A stretch of DNA of 64,000 bases from Paragonimus skrjabini miyazakii (GCA_014338405.1 JTDE01000213.1:222839-286838), one strand, 5' to 3'. Positions 25,500 to 40,987 are shown, counted from the stretch's first letter. The notes: a model not told the origin generated them from the letters alone. Program-made: numbers and translations.

Positions 25500-28400
25500 G
25501 ATACTACCCATCAAAAGTTTACACATGATATACCAACAAGTTCATTTATGAGCATACAGGCAATGATGTAGTGGTACAGTCTATATCGACTGGAGTACTC
25601 GACGACTAAGGTTCCTAAATTGTTGGTAAGCTCAAAAACTGAAAAATTGCCAACCATGAATGGTCGCGAATTCATTATCTCGGAATAATTGGTGAGCTGG
25701 TTAAACTTCAATGGATGACGTGCACCAAAACCCTTTCCGAAATTCACAATCAACAAACAGTTGGTGATAAATACGAACATTTTTATGATCATGGTAGAAC
25801 ATGAAATGTTAAACATAGTGTATGATACTTTTTGATAACTAGGTCGATTAAAATGTTAATGTTTACGTAAAACGACGGCGAATCTGAAATGCTTCGAATA
25901 GAATTTCACATCGTCAGAGCTATCAGAAAAGCGCTCAAAATAAACGTGACTTGAACGTCATCTTTTTAACGCGGGGATGCTGTTTGTATTGATTCATACG
26001 AATCAACAAGAAAACAATATATTTTAATGTGAACAGTTCACAGAAATCTGCGCAAAAAGCCGTAATTCGGCAAATATAACTCGTTCACACCCATCTTTTT
26101 CTTGGTAAAAGTGTTGAAAGTGGTCCTGTTAAAAAATCAGTGTACTTCAGTGGGAAACTTCGATCACTATCGTAGTCGAAGGGGGGCTTGGTGTCTGCAC
26201 AAACGTCTTCTGAGTGCAGAGGACAACGATTCGGTAAGAGAATCGAAAGGACTCAATGTTGGAAATTGCACTTTCCCGGCCTAAGTTCCAGATTTACACA
26301 GACGCGCTGGAAACTGTTTGGTGTGTGTCAGACAATCTTCCTTATTCATTTTGTGATGACTGACCAAATCGGAAGCGCCGGTATTTCAACATTAAGTAAA
26401 ACACCTCAACACGACTGAAATATATGAACAACAGCTCGTAGCAAATAGATTGCTTACAATATGGGCGACCAATTGAGCCATTGTGCAAAGAAGTTGGACG
26501 AACAGACGAGGAATGGAAATCAAAACCCATGACACATGGCGTCAACCACAGACACAAACCATACAGGAGTGCACATGACGCGTGAATGGAAACCGCCACC
26601 GTGTTGTGGGTTGGAATTGCGATCCATAAACTCCAACGTGGGAACGAGCGAGTTGGACAAGAAAGATCGTGCTTTGTTGAATGACTTTTTGCTGTCAAAC
26701 AGAATCATATTTAAGTATTTCATCGGTGGATTTATTTGTTGTTCGGTTGATACGGGATATCTCATAACAGCACAGTAATTTTCGAACACAAGATTATCTG
26801 GATACTGACACACAGTTGAACTCGTTGGTTTTATGTAGGACTAGATAATAGTTGTGAGGTATAAAAACAGTAATAGGGTCATTAAGGTTAGTAGTGTATC
26901 CATGTGCTAAATTTTGCACAAATGTTTCCCTTACACAGAACTGTTCAAGATATCTTGTAACAGATGAGGCGGTAGGTTACTTCGAGGTATCACATAAGAC
27001 AGGTTAAGTGTTTCTGGTTCATACGAGGAAAGTTTATCTACATACTTTAAAAATAATGTCAGCTTCTTTTTTTCAAAATTAATCGGTTGGTCTAGGCAAA
27101 TGATCACGGGACCGCCATTTTCACATGCTGTTAAGGATTGATTCAAATTCCGTGTCGAACTCTCGACTGAGACAAGGACTTAAACCGTTATTCGACTCCA
27201 ATACGGCCGAGGATATGTTCTATCCTAGAGAAGGATACACACCAAGTGACTAAGCGCTAAACACACTCAATATTTTGTCCATACTCCAGCTAAAATACGC
27301 CGTAGACCTCTCATTTCACGTATCCAAATGAATAAGGTTACGACACGTCGTAATAATGAAGCGTTACTTGACAGCCTGGTAATTTTTCATGATATAATGG
27401 AGGAAACTCCATAAATCACGGGACAAAATTTTTATTTAAGGTTTCCTCGTGGTATGGTTTTTATAGAATGCTTTTCTTCTACCACACTTTAGAATCTCAG
27501 TGCATCGGTTCTACGTGTTCCTTCAAAGTTTAATTGATTGGACTTATATCGTTTCATTCTCAGCTAATAACATGTCTTTATTCTCCCACGCAACCGTATA
27601 ACCTAGCATCAGTTTATTTAGGTAAGAATGTTACGTTTACAAAGGTTACCGATCGCGTTTAGACAAAATCTATAGTCAGACCAATAAGACATATTCACTT
27701 CGCACTTGATTTGTCTTCCTGTGAAATAGGGCTCAAGTATTGAGACTTGGTTTTATTTAAACAATAGATTCTGGTTTTCAAGACATGATAAACGATATCA
27801 ACATCAACAGCTACTTGAAGTCTGACACTACCAAAAATAACCAACTCTTGTAAGTATACAAGGAAAACCATGAACGATTGTCTGCCACTGGTGATTTGCC
27901 GGAGGAGAACTCGCAGTTCAAAGTGAGCATTAGATGAACACATTTGACCAGTCAAGATTTTATCGTTCTTTCTCACCCATACCTGCTTATTCGTACACAC
28001 ATATTGGTTATATTTGAATCCCTATCTGTTTCACATGGCTTTGCAAATGCTGTGGATTCGTCACCTCTCTTCATCTAATTATTCAGCTATGAGCACACTC
28101 ATATATTTCTCAACTCTGTGAATAGGAAATCTCGAAGGTTTGTTCTGGCTAGATAAAAGTTCGATAATGTTTCAAAATTGTTCTCACGTAGAGAACAACC
28201 CCACAGGAAATGCTTGCTGGTATAGCTTGGATTTCAAAGTGGATTATCGATCCAGCATATGCTCAAGTGTGTTAACCTAAAAGTCAAGATATTGCTTTTT
28301 GCGAAGTCGCTAACTGATGCATTTCAGGCAGCGGCAAAAGCAGAAATAACTCCCTAGCATTCATTATTTCCGTTGGCCACTAGTGATCAGATTATAAACT

Positions 28401-30660
28401 GCAATTCTCATTTTGGTCTTCACAATGACCTCTCCTGTTTAAAGCTATTGTGAATTTCAGAAAGTTTGGCGTTATTTGCTTAACAATCATCGGCTCTGTG
28501 ATTTTATTGCTAGTTCATCCATTTATCGAGGGACTAGTGCACAACTGCACCATTGTAGCGATATAATGGTTATCTTTTGGCTATGTAGTATATAGTTATC
28601 TCTACGGCTTCCATTTTATTGAGGTTCAACTTACATGCAATCCCTGTGTATAAACTTGAGGTACTTCCCCACTTTCACGAACTAGTCATGCTGTCCGTCC
28701 GCTGGTTTTGGAGAGTTGCTTGCGTGGTATCGGAAACCATGATAAGGTTTTCTTGCGTACTTGTTCTAAGTCAGCAGGACTAAATCTTCATCTATATGTC
28801 GTTACATCATATGTTTGGGTACGTAGGATGTATATATAGAGTTATTTCTAAAGAACTAGGGACCAGTGTTTTTATGACAATAAAAGAATGCGTACACTTA
28901 GAACTTCTGGAAAATGTAGTACTCAACATTATGTTTTTCTTAAGATTACTGTTTATTAGGAACCATCTGGTCAGTCCAGTAGTTGGTAGGCTTCTGACTA
29001 CCTTGGGCGACACATGCCCCGCTGCTTAGCTTTTTCTGTTGTATTGGACCGGGAAGTGAGTTTCAAAGGCACGAAATCCAACTGATCAAACTAATCTTTG
29101 TTACGTGTTATCTGTCCGTTCACATGTAACTACATTGGTGACGGATTTGACAGGATTGAGAAGCGTTTGTATCCACAAAAAAAGAACAACATCCTAAAAT
29201 CATGATGCAGTCAACAGCGCAGAGATTAGCCGAAAGAAAAACTCCGGAGTTGTCGAGTGTGAAACACGTCGTGACAACACCGTCAGTTTAGTTTCGCAGT
29301 AACGTTTTGATCTGATCTCCCCGAGCTATCCTTTCACAGGTTGCTGTCGTCTCCATTGATTTAGACCATATAATTTGATTAAGAAAGGAAGCTGATGGAA
29401 GAAAATGGAATTGTTAGCAACCTCTTAAACAATGCAATTTGCTCTTTCTGTAGACGTTCTTACCGACGCCCCATTTCTTCTCAATTTAAACTTATCCCGT
29501 CTTACATCAACTGTTTGTACCACATTTTTCTTTAGCCAGTTTTATCGCCGCAAGTCAACGTGTGGTGAAACCTGACCTAATATCTATCTCGAACTACTGG
29601 TGATAACATCAAAACATCTACGAAATGGTCTTTCTGTTTTTGCTACTACCCCTACTTGTGAAAATGCAGTGAAAAATGTTCATCTTCAAAAACGGATCGA
29701 TATCGATTGGGCGTCCATCCAATGATAGTTTCATCGTTTGAGTGACTAATGCATTGACCTGAAATGAAATGACTTCATTACGCAATGTATATGCTAACAT
29801 AAGGGCACCAATAAACTTCTGAACGTTTCTTATTGGGTCTTAATGAATGTACACACACTGTAAACACTAAGGCTCTAGAGAAAGGCATCCGGAACAGTTC
29901 ACTAAATTTCTCACAGAATCCATGGAATGTATGAGTGACAGCTGAATGCCGCTTTAACTGCTAATCAATCAGCTCTTCATGAATTATTTGTGAGATTGTT
30001 TGTCTGAGAGTTTTTCGGCACTAGGTTAATCGTTAACGGCTAGCAATACGTTTAAGCAAATATGTGAATCAGAACAAAGCTTAATGTATCTCGGGCATCC
30101 TCAACAGATAGGTCGATTGCCTCATTCCGCTATAATCCACACAGATTAAGAATGTTAACCAAGACGACATAAGAGAACAGTACGGGGTACTTCACTGTGA
30201 GGTACTATCAATCAGATGCGGCAGAAGCTTAGCTAGGAGTTATGCTTTTTAATGTAGGTTCCACTTTACTTTCCCATCCTAGTACTTCTGTCCAATGTGA
30301 ACAGTAGATAAACCATTTAAACTTTTGTAGGGATGTTTGTAGTCCCCGGGAGACATTTTTATGTGCGACCAAATTTTATTTTCATTTGTTATTGTAGAGC
30401 ATTTTGTCGACAGAAAGAATAAATTTACGAAACAAGACATTATACACTAATAGAAACCGTTCAATGTTAATCAAATCACATCACCTTACTAATTTGTACA
30501 TTCAGCCAACGTTGAACACTCCAGTGTGATATGGAGCCAGTAGTCATTCATATTAAACGCTTTGTAGTGTTGGAAAATCTAAACTGAAGCTTTACAGTTC
30601 CACCTATCGTTTTTACTAAATGAATTTCGAAAAACACAACGTTATGATTAAGTTGTAACA
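25500..30660. other. no recognised feature
   Basis: No domain or RNA gene was recognised. Antisense frames around 26342-26813 and one at 27695-28000 are the longest open frames. They carry no motif and are probably chance. Confidence 0.45.
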
Positions 30661-30709
30661 CTGATCGTTTCAACCACATTTTGATCGCAACCCTCGTGAA
30701 GAAGGCCAG

Positions 30710-30875
30710 CAAAGGTGGTTGAAAAGTTGCATTTTACAACTTCCTGGTAACGTTGTGTTTTTTCGCAATCCATTCATCAAAAATATGTCAGACACAACAA
30801 CCATACTGTTTGATTTGGTTCGTGCCAGATTTGTCGGCGATACTTTACAATCATCTGATCGTTCCATCATTTATC
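30710..30875 (+). CDS. internal exon candidate, unknown product
   Basis: An acceptor-like GGCCAG at 30704-30709 precedes an open segment of 166 bp that ends at a TATC/GTATGAGT donor-like junction at 30875/30876. The frame includes LQLPGNVVFFRNPFIKNMSD and then TTTILFDLVRARFVGD. The peptide has a balanced composition and is open for at least 20 codons before the acceptor as well. The overlapping minus-strand frame (30670-30870) looks like its shadow. The family is not recognised and no adjacent exon was paired with it. Confidence 0.27.
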
Positions 30876-30919
30876 GTATGAGTATTTCTCTATTCACCTG
30901 CCAACCCCCCTTCTAAATA

Positions 30920-33900
30920 AAAAAATACGGCTGCTCATAGAGGAAGTCTGTAAACCAAAACCGGGATGACAGAAGAATTCGTTATATTCTGTGTGATAAA
31001 CATTTGGTTGAGCTCCACGTGGACGCATTCACAGAATGTATCACACAGAAATGTACCAACGTCATACAGCTATCAAACGGGATCACACTAAAATTTCCAC
31101 CGGCTGTGGGAACACCGGTAGAGTTGAAAATTCAAAAATTTCTACTCTGACTTCTAATTTTCTAAAGTAATTGTACCAATCCACATCGCTTTGATTAATG
31201 TCGCCCTCGATCCACTGTTGGCATAGTGTCACACTTTGTCCAGTTACAGCTGACGTCTTCGAATAGCCAATGTAAAACAGTCTGTTTCTGGTTTCTTTCT
31301 TACACTATAGTTTCCAATACAGCGACTAGGGGGAGGTTGTTTCTACCAACCAAAATTCATGACATTTAGCGGCTTCTCACTTCTTCTGTTCGAATTGGTT
31401 TCAGTAGATATTATTAGAGGGGCTTAATACTAGTATAGGTAGGTGGTGCGATCGCACTATACTACTCACACCACTGCTGTCCAGTAGTAGAGGAAGAGCA
31501 TGGGTTTTGACATTAAAGTAGACGCAGGAAAAATACAAGAAGAAACATCAGAATGAAGCATCGCATGAATTGATTCGTGGCACATACGGGAAGTGAGAGT
31601 TTGAGTCTGTGGCAAGCGTGACCGTCTGGGCCCGGTACCATACGCAGATGGATGTTTTGGTTTGTTATTATGTTGAAACACATAATCCATGTGTTGCTTT
31701 CCTGAATAAATAACCATTGCGCCATCCATTTTCTTAGCTTACAATATTAGTAGCCTTTTGACTAATATCCACATTCACGAGTGGTGCGACAAAGTGCTTT
31801 CCAGTTTTCAGTCTGTTAGGTAATTAACGGTTAGGTTAAGTCAGAATTTTTCCTGATCTCTTTATGTTAACACTGTTTCCACCAAATTGAAATGACCCAT
31901 GTTTTACTGTTTGAGAATGAAATCGCTTTCAACCACGTGTAATCTCATCGGGAGTTTTGTGATATGGTCCCCCGGGCATTTTTCGTATGTGTCTAAACAT
32001 AAACTTTATACTTCTTTCGAAATACACGAGGCATTCCTCATCTGTAACAGTATCAGGTACAACAGTTTCGTTCAGTTCATCGTGGATCAACACGTAAATC
32101 TCCTATTTCGAAAATTTGTTTAATGTTGGTCACTCACTTTCTCCTACATTTCTAAAAAGAGACTCAGTGAAAGTATAACGATTAACCGGTCAGAGATTAT
32201 TGAATGTGTGTTGGTCGCGAATTGGGAGACAGGTCTACCGAACTATGGATGGCTCATTAAAGTCGACGTGTGGGCCACATTAAAGTACCTGTAAGGATGT
32301 TCAACCTTAAGGTGGACATGATCAGCTTAGAACAAAAATAAATGTATATTCAATATTTTCTCTTCACAAAAGATAACTTATGGAGGCTGTCTCCACTCTG
32401 ACTAATTGGATTTGAGCAGTATGTCCATCGAATATAATATTTGTCTCGTCACAAGCAGTTTGCGTAAGATCGGCTTTTGAAATACAGACTGCCGGTTTGA
32501 ATTGCAACCAAATTACCTTTGTTTAAGGAGCCCAGACAGTGCTAGCGTCAGCGGTGGGCTCCAGTTTTAGCGTTAATTTCAATACTCGTAAAATATTTTT
32601 GACTATAACACTTGTAGTCACTTCGTTTGCACGCTTCTCATGAGATTGGTAGTACCAACCATCCACTGGAGCAAACCCAGGTTACACTGAGGTTGATCAA
32701 ACTTGATTTTGTAACCTGTTTAGAGTAAGTCAGTATGGATGCAGCGAGTCCACCTGACAGGGCTTACTGTTACATAAGCACGAAATTTTAAATGTAAATA
32801 TGTTTACCCTCAAATAGATATCCTGCATGAAGTCATGCAAATAAATCGGACCTGGTGGTTTAACACTGATTGTCCTTGAGTAATGTCCTAAATTTGTAAA
32901 CCAACCTCCAACTGACTTATTCACGCAGTGCTTCATACACCGCATGCTTGTTAACCAGTGAACAATGTTACATATTGATGTCAATACCTAGCATGCGAGA
33001 ATGACAAACCTTTGCACGATTTCGTTTACACCTGCAAAATGGAGGAGGAAAATCAGTAAGCATTCTTCGTCATGGCTAGTGGTTGCGAGTTGGATTGAGT
33101 ATTGAAGAATCTGGCCTACCCAAGTACCGCAGCGTTGCCATCAGTCAACAAAATGAATATATTTTCGTTACACCGTCCATTTTCAGGCCGTATAACGTAC
33201 GAAGTTCGATTCACTGATGCGTTCAACAAGGATAAACGTCAGCGGTGAGCTCTTTTGTTACAACTGGAGGAGCCTGTACGTGATCTGTTGACTGCTAGTG
33301 TCAGCGATACTGATCTTCAGGAAACATTGCTGATGAAATGAGGTGTAATGTTGTGGGAATTCTAGAAAACTTATGAACAGAAGGAGGTTTTTTCTACGGT
33401 TTCCACGGTTACCAATGTTATGCTGTTTCAGAGAGTCAAGACACGAACTACCGTGAAACATCAATTCACGAACAAGTTTTCATAGTCTCTTCACGTACTA
33501 ACCACCAGTTGCAGCTCACAAAAAGACAAACAGTAGCCTCTCTAGATAAACCACACTTACGATCACCTTGCAGTTTCTTAATGATATCCACCATTTCGGT
33601 AAAAAAACTACCAGAAATGGCAGCTGAATCATGTTAGAAAACACATGTCATACAGCCGTCTAATTCTGTTTATACTACTTAGATTAGATCCAAAAGTTCT
33701 GCAGTTCATTCGTAGACACCTCAAACTGTACTGGAAACGTGAGCTCTAATTCACCTTGGATAAATGGAACACATATGACATGTTTTCTGATGTGAAGTTG
33801 AGATCAAGAGCAATTAGAATATATGGATTGGACTGATGGACATTCAGCTGACTCCGGTAAAGAATCAGTAAGGGGCTAGTTTGACTAAACGCCAGGTCGA

Positions 33901-36900
33901 GGTTGACTGAAATGAAAGTTTTACTCACTTACACAACTTGGTTCTCCTGTGTTTACACAGTGCAGCAAAAATGAAAATGGATCCAGCAAGATCGGAAGTA
34001 TAAGACAGTCCAGTTTTTTCTGAAACGTTGATTATTACCTGGACTAAGAAAACACATTCATAATGCTCTCAGCAAACAAGAGAGACGTTGCAATCATGCA
34101 GGTTATCTCATCCGCAGAGGTCATATCAGTCGTTGTTGTTTCTAGGAAGCATGGTAATTCATGTTGGGTCTGTGGCGACTGATGTTGATTTAACAAAAGA
34201 AAACGTGTTCAACAACGATCAAGGAGCTAGAGGATTTTGTAAATACTCTTACCATACCAAAATGTTTTCAATTTAAACAGTAGAAACCTAGGGATTTATT
34301 CAGGAAGATGAAGGTTTGGTAGAACTAGTAAACGTTTTAACCAGACACTGATGTCAACTACGTTTTCCATATTTACAGTTTTTACTTTGATCCCTGATGC
34401 ACTTGGTTTCGGCATTGGTGATATTTTTTAACAGAAAGGATATTGATTATATACATCGTTGTTACTGAATTGGGCAGATAAGAAATACTCATGAATACAA
34501 GTGTGGGCACAAGCTGTAACCTGACCATCACGGTATCGCATAAACGCTTACTTGTTATTAGATTCGAAGTGATTAAAGATTACCGAATTCTACAACATTT
34601 AGTTGATCAGCAAGGATCACTTTTTAAATCACAAACGACAAAATTATTGGATCATAGCTTAATCTTAACAGTCGACGACTATGAGATCGTTCACTCTTCT
34701 AGTTGGCAGATTTCACAGGCAGGTTCTCTATCGTGATATTCTCGTTTTTAAACAGCTGAGTTTTGACTCTGTGCGTCACCACCACGACGTTTAACTGCTG
34801 GCCATCATCTATCAAAAGAAGCACTTCCTTATTGTTTCAGACCAGAGATGGTTTATCATGGCAATCAGAAAATGTGGTGTACTAAAGCACTCAGTTGGTC
34901 ATTCCACTGCTTTTACAAAAGGCTGTATCAGATGATTTGTGTAATGGCTACTTACGCTTGTGAAGGATAAAATCATAAGTATATCAAAGACATCGTTATG
35001 AATTGTGACTAGTCTTGATGAGTTAAAACAAGTCTGAGAAGTTGCACATCCTAGTTAGACAATTAACTTACATGACAGCGCATGCATATAAACTGTTGTA
35101 GAACAAATCAGGGTATATATCATATACCGCGTTTAACCGATTCATACCCTTCATGCCTCTTGGATAAGGCAGTGAGAAGATGTAGATCATGTGATGTTCT
35201 CCGGAGTAACATTTCGTACATTTTGATCACACGTTGACATGTAACTAATTTTAAACATCAAGATAAGGTTGCGAACGGCGGAAATAATGGCTTAAAGGAT
35301 TAGACAGACAGATACGGAAATGAAGATTAAACATATGTGGGTGCTAACTACCAGAGCAGCCGCAACGTCAATACAAATTATTTTTGAACACGCAGGGGAG
35401 ATTATGACATCTGATAGCCAAATCCTCATCAAACTGGAGAATGTGATCCCGGTGACTTCAAAAAATCACAGAGAATGCGTCATAAGCCTTGACTCTGTGT
35501 CCTGTTTGGAGTATGCGTTTTGCTAGTGATTACATTAATTGCCGTCAGTCAGCCTCTGTTCAAGCGCCTAGCGTTTCTAGTTGTGTTTCCAGCCACCTGG
35601 GAACGTGCTCCTCCCTATATAGCTCCTACTTCAACTACATGAATATTTGTAGAAACAACGGGACGTGACAAACGTAGGCTGTTTGTTCATAGCGGAGGAG
35701 ACTGGTAAGGCCCTTGTTCTCTGTATTATACATAGCTTTTTAGTGTTATAAGATCCGGATACAGCAGCTGTTAGACATCTTTTTTCACTGTTGACTAGTC
35801 GTCATCTAGAAACGGGAGTTCTAAGTACACTATCTTTTTTGGTACTGTTGTTTCTTGTATCCTTGGGTTAATGAAACTGCTATATTTCTTAATAAATTGC
35901 AAGGGGTTCTTGTTGACCCGCAGTGTATCTTTGTTTGCTTAATTCTTGTGGTACATTGTCGTGTATGCATAGCCCCCGCGCCCTGTGAAAAAGTCTTCGA
36001 ACTGGACTTCTCTTATATTGCTCTGGACAAAATGTATATATAGTTGTCCACGTAGGCTTTCTGTAGACGGATCATCATATAGTGCCATCTGATCTTCGGA
36101 TAACTAGAATATTAAGGGACGTAATGCAGTTGTTTACTCCGTTCTGTCTAGTTAACCTAAGGTTGGAACATGCTTGATTCAACTCCGAGAATAATGCATT
36201 CAAATCACTTGAATTCTCAAAATAGCCAAGATGCCACCTACGTAACGTTTGTACAGTATTGGCCTCGACAACCTTGGCAAACTGTTACTCCAAAGAACAT
36301 CACATAATTCACGTCTCCTCATTACCTCATTATGGTTCATAAAAGAAACCATTTGCCTCAACTTTATACTTCATTTGCTAGACAGACCTTCCTAGGATAT
36401 TCCGGTGGGAAAGGATTCAGCACGTCCAGTTAAAGAATATTGGATTACAGCTCTGTTCTGCTCAGGTGGAAAAATGGTTTGAAAAAAGTGGGTATTTTCA
36501 GTTGTAAACTATGCTTCGGAATCCACTTTCCAGCGAAGTTGCAGAAATTCTGCTGGCAACGTTAAAAAATGCTGATTTCTGCTAAGCCTAGTACATCCAT
36601 CGAAGTTGATGCATTTCCCGTATTCTTCTGCTTCAGTAGAGGAAAACAGTACATTGAACGATGAAGTCCGGGCACCTGAGAGCACAGCTCCTGTGCGCGG
36701 ATTCACCGACCGTGATTTAATTTTACGGGAAAGATCTATGACCTACCAAAGGACTGGTTACTTGCAAGCCTCATAGAAACCATGGTGTAGAAATTACTGT
36801 AAATGAAGTCGAATGTTTGGTTCATGAAAGACATGCTGTGCAAATTATTTTCCAAGCCATAGAAAACGAAATACTGAATTAACCTGACTGTCCTATACTC

Positions 36901-39900
36901 AAGGTGCTCGAAGCATCAATAAATTCAGCAAAGTTGGCAGAAATGAATATACAAGCTTTTTGATGAAAAAGAGGTTGTGATAAACGCCTGTTTGTTTCAG
37001 TGCTTATCAGAACCTTTATACAAACAGTGATCTATCAATTGACTAATTCGACGTCGCTTCAAGATATGATACAACTGATTACCTGAATCGCTTAACCTTT
37101 ATCCATTCCATTATGTTATAAATCGGACAAATCAGGTTACAGCTCATGACAGAGTAGGTACTGTTGTCAGCCAACAATGGGGTATGGTTTTATTAGTAAG
37201 TTTATGAATATGCATTCTCGTATCATGAACAACTAGTTGCAACAATTCTGTTCAACCCTCGATGCTCTCGCTTGTCTAAATCTGGCATCGGAGACGGGCA
37301 AACTTAAGCCTTCTGCATATGTTTTGTAAACAATGGTGATGCGTACATAAACGCTAGTAGGGAGACTGTTTGGGAGGGTTTATTGTCAAGCCATTACATT
37401 TAATGATGCGGGGCAGTGAAAGCCGTAAGGAACCTTTCTTGCTGATGGCATCTTACTTTCGCTTTCAGGTCGGTTGTTTGTTTGCAAGGTGTACCCATCT
37501 TGGTCCTGAAGATGTAAATATGGACGAGCCTGTTTTCAATAGTTAGGTCCATTCTCCTCCCATTTTTTGCTATCTATTTCTGTAACGATTTTTTTTCGGG
37601 ATTGTGTGGCAGTTAAGCATCACTGATGTATTGTTGTCTACGATGATGCTGACGATGTACTTTAACTTCTCAGCAGATCTGGAGTTCCAGTTTCACTTTA
37701 AAAATTGAAGATAATTTACTTTATTTAGCAGTCAAGCCTTATCCAAATTGCAGCATGGTCCTGGTCTTTATGGGTTAAAGTTGCCTATCATGTTTTACCT
37801 AGCATTCATGCCACTTTTTTGGGTGGATTTGCAATTGGATGAAGTTAGGTTTTCCGCCCTCCAGGCCGAAGGGATTATCCAAACTATCAGCTCGCCCTGA
37901 GTCCTGCAGTTTGCCGCTTAATACATAAAAATATACTTCCCTACCAAGCGGGTTGACCAAAATTCTTACCTGGGTGTGGATTTTGTTCAACTTCGAATAA
38001 GCCAAGTCGCCAAAATTTAATCCTGACATTCGTATGCATTGATATATTGTCTTTTACGTAAAAGAGGGAATCACTATATGGAACTTTCTAAACTACGCTC
38101 CACACTTGATGTATATAATGAGGCTTAACTTAATCTATCTCCTGTCAGTTATCTACAGACTAGTTTTAACAACATTATAGCATAATCATTCTATGTAATC
38201 GATGTTTCCATCAAAACATGAAGGTTGTCGTTTTATGTCGGATACTAAAATTGTCCTCATTCGTCACCACTTGGCTACTTGGTTTCCTAAAGTTTGTGTG
38301 CTCTTTCACCAAATTTATTTTTCATCACCTTTTCCTGTTTTATTTTTGACAAACTTTGTGTTTTCTCCTGGATTTCTATAAAGCTTATCCATTTGCAGTT
38401 ATATCCTGTGTCGACAATTCGTTGTTTCTATTGTTTTTCTGCATTTCACAATGTAGCAGAAATCCTGTCTGATACAACCCATCTCCGATTGTCATACTTG
38501 GGAATATACTACTATACTCTCCATTTGGTTGAGGTACAAACATTTATTCACACGCACTCAGTAGAACTCTTCTGTTACTCTTTGTTTGGCTCGACTTCTG
38601 CGTGAACACAATCATCTGACCAAATCAGTCGATTTTTTTTATCATTTATGCGAAGTTTGACCATCCACTAACGTTTCACTTAGGTTTTTGGTTATCATTA
38701 TCTTGTGGCACAAACACATTCAGTTAATTTCCATTCAATGTGCCAGATCTGTGAGTATGTAGAAGGCAGGAAATTCATTCCTCAGGCAAACTGACTGATC
38801 TCACGGCAATTTACGTCCTTATTTTGTACTCATCAGTTAAAAAAAGTCGGAATGATAATTCAACTGATACTAAAGAGCTGTGAAGATGTTAAACAAAACT
38901 GAAATCAATCACTTCCATTCCAGGTGATACACAGAAGATATGTGGTTAGGTAGACAAGGATTCTAGTTCGCAACTGCCCGGATTGTTGAAACGGAACTCG
39001 CTTGTTCTTTCGAGTCCAGATATGGACAACATCAGCCTGAAGGTAATCGTTATTACAAGTCATATAGTTGATCTTTCGTTGTTTTTAACTCCACTGCTGG
39101 CTGCCGATCACCTTTAAAACAAGCGGGTACTGGGACCTTCACTGAAACAGCTACCAGCCAAATGAACACATTACAATGATCCAGCAATGATTGACTGATT
39201 GCGTGTTGATGGTTTTACTGTTTACCAGCAAGTTATAAACCATATCCCAGGTCATTCGAACAAATCAAATAACTAGGTATTTATCGTGTATTATAAGGGA
39301 CTCTTCATTGGATAATCCGAAAATTTCTCCAGCTATAATTTCCCCGAATTGAACAGAATCGATGCAGCTATAACAAGTCACTTCGCCCATGCAATGACTG
39401 AATATTGCACCCACGAGATAACGATTTATCTTGTGAAGATAATACCATGAACATTGTTGTAACACATTAATAGTTTTTTTGTGCATGCAAAAGAGAACAA
39501 CGTTGGAAAGTTGGCTAGCGGACTAAAGTCAACGTTTCAATGGAGACTGGAAAGTAAGTCATATCGAGGAGCAGATAGAGCGCCAGGCTGGAAAGTTTAT
39601 CCGAACCTGTCAGCTACCTGGTGTGTTTGTATGATAGAACTGGACTCCCTGTGTTGAGATGGGCGGCAGGTGGGTAGGCACAACAAAAACTTTGACGAAT
39701 CTTCAGTCAACATTAAAGCACAAACTTCAAGTGTGCTATGATCGTTATTCGCCGACGATCTAACTACACTGTAACACCACCATCGGTCCATCATCCAAAC
39801 AGTTGTCTGACTGACAGCTGTCCAGTCGAGTTGTTCGAAAAACGATAAGCAGCGACAAAATCGGATAAATCTCTCTTACAGTAGCTTCGGAATTGGTAGA

Positions 39901-40930
39901 GAAATGCAGTCAGCTGGGTGTCCAAATAATGATTTAAATGATATTAAGAGAAAACATGGAAAGCACACAAGTACCAGCGGGTACTTAATCTGGGGGTTAT
40001 TTGGAATTATTTTTTCCATTTTTATTGTAACCTCCTGGTCAAACTGGTATGAAAGTTAATCAACAAAGCCATCTGAAAGAACGTGTAACGAAACTTGTGT
40101 TCACATATGCCTCGGTGAAGGGAATACAGATGGCAAGATAAAGCCAATAGATGTTAGTAGGTAAAAGCTGTCTAACAAATTAGTTCACAAACTAGATTAA
40201 CTGTAAACTCGATAGACCCAGCAACGTGTTGCGGTCAGATAGGTTAATGCCGACACTTAATTTAGACCACTTCCTTGACCTAAGTGGCATTGTGTTTGTG
40301 CACAAACACTCATCTGTACAACTGTATCAAACAGTGCTCACAATAAAATCATAGGACCGCTAGTCAGAATAAACATATTTATTTCACATAAGCAGTCTGA
40401 TAAAATATCACGCTTATCGAGAACAACAAAATCGATGAAGTAAGCCTTTATAAAATGAGTACTACTCACAGCTGATAAATGAAGTTTGCAGTGACCATCA
40501 CCAAACTCCATTCCAACATAATTTTTTGGGACGAAACTGGATGAAACGTATTTGTAAATACATGAGTTCTTATCCTTTGTAGGTGTTGTACAAACAAGCT
40601 CTCATACGACTTATAAGCTATTTATTATATGTAGTATTTATAACATGAAGAAAGTATTGCACGTGGCAAAGAGTAAAACGAAACACTGTTGTATATCGGA
40701 ATAAAATTAGGTTTAGTAAGCACTTAACTCGAACGACACTTGTTAAATATTGAAGCCATTGTGATTTTTTCTCATGCAATGCCATGTTTGCTGGATCAAC
40801 ATGCTTTTATTTCTCTTGTTGAATTTATCATGAAGGAAGGTGTATAAAATATGTAATATTCTATGGAGTAAGTTTGATAGGTGAATATTAGTATACATGT
40901 AAAACGGATCTATGATATTTATCCGTTGTA
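30920..40930. other. no recognised feature
   Basis: About 10 kb without recognised coding motifs, RNA genes or repeats. T-rich open frames such as 38294-38605 (plus) look compositional and not genic. Confidence 0.45.
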
Positions 40931-40936
40931 GCTTAC

Positions 40937-40987
40937 CAAGTTTTGTTTCTATTCCGTCAAGTCCTAGAGAGCAGGGCATACTGTGTT
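40937..40987 (-). CDS. 51-bp micro-exon candidate
   Basis: On the minus strand a good pyrimidine tract (TTCTGCTTCTGTTTAG) abuts a 51-bp open segment that ends at a CTTG/GTAAGC donor-like site. The frame gives about 17 residues, HSMPCSLGLDGIETKL. The length is a multiple of three, as for the small symmetric exons of parasitic flatworm micro-exon genes, but no sister exon was found and the match is to splice consensus only. Confidence 0.2.

Noticed and set aside
25880..25930. CTGACGA followed by GAAG on the minus strand near the 24-kb PLE
   Set aside because: GAAG in place of GAAA at the expected place, wrong strand for the PLE, and no clean stem II.
27695..28000. 101-codon minus-strand open frame
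   Set aside because: Plausible composition but no domain, no splice pair and no second copy.
38940..39020. TTCGAGTCC motif like a B box
   Set aside because: No acceptor or D-arm pairing, and the A-box side is poor.
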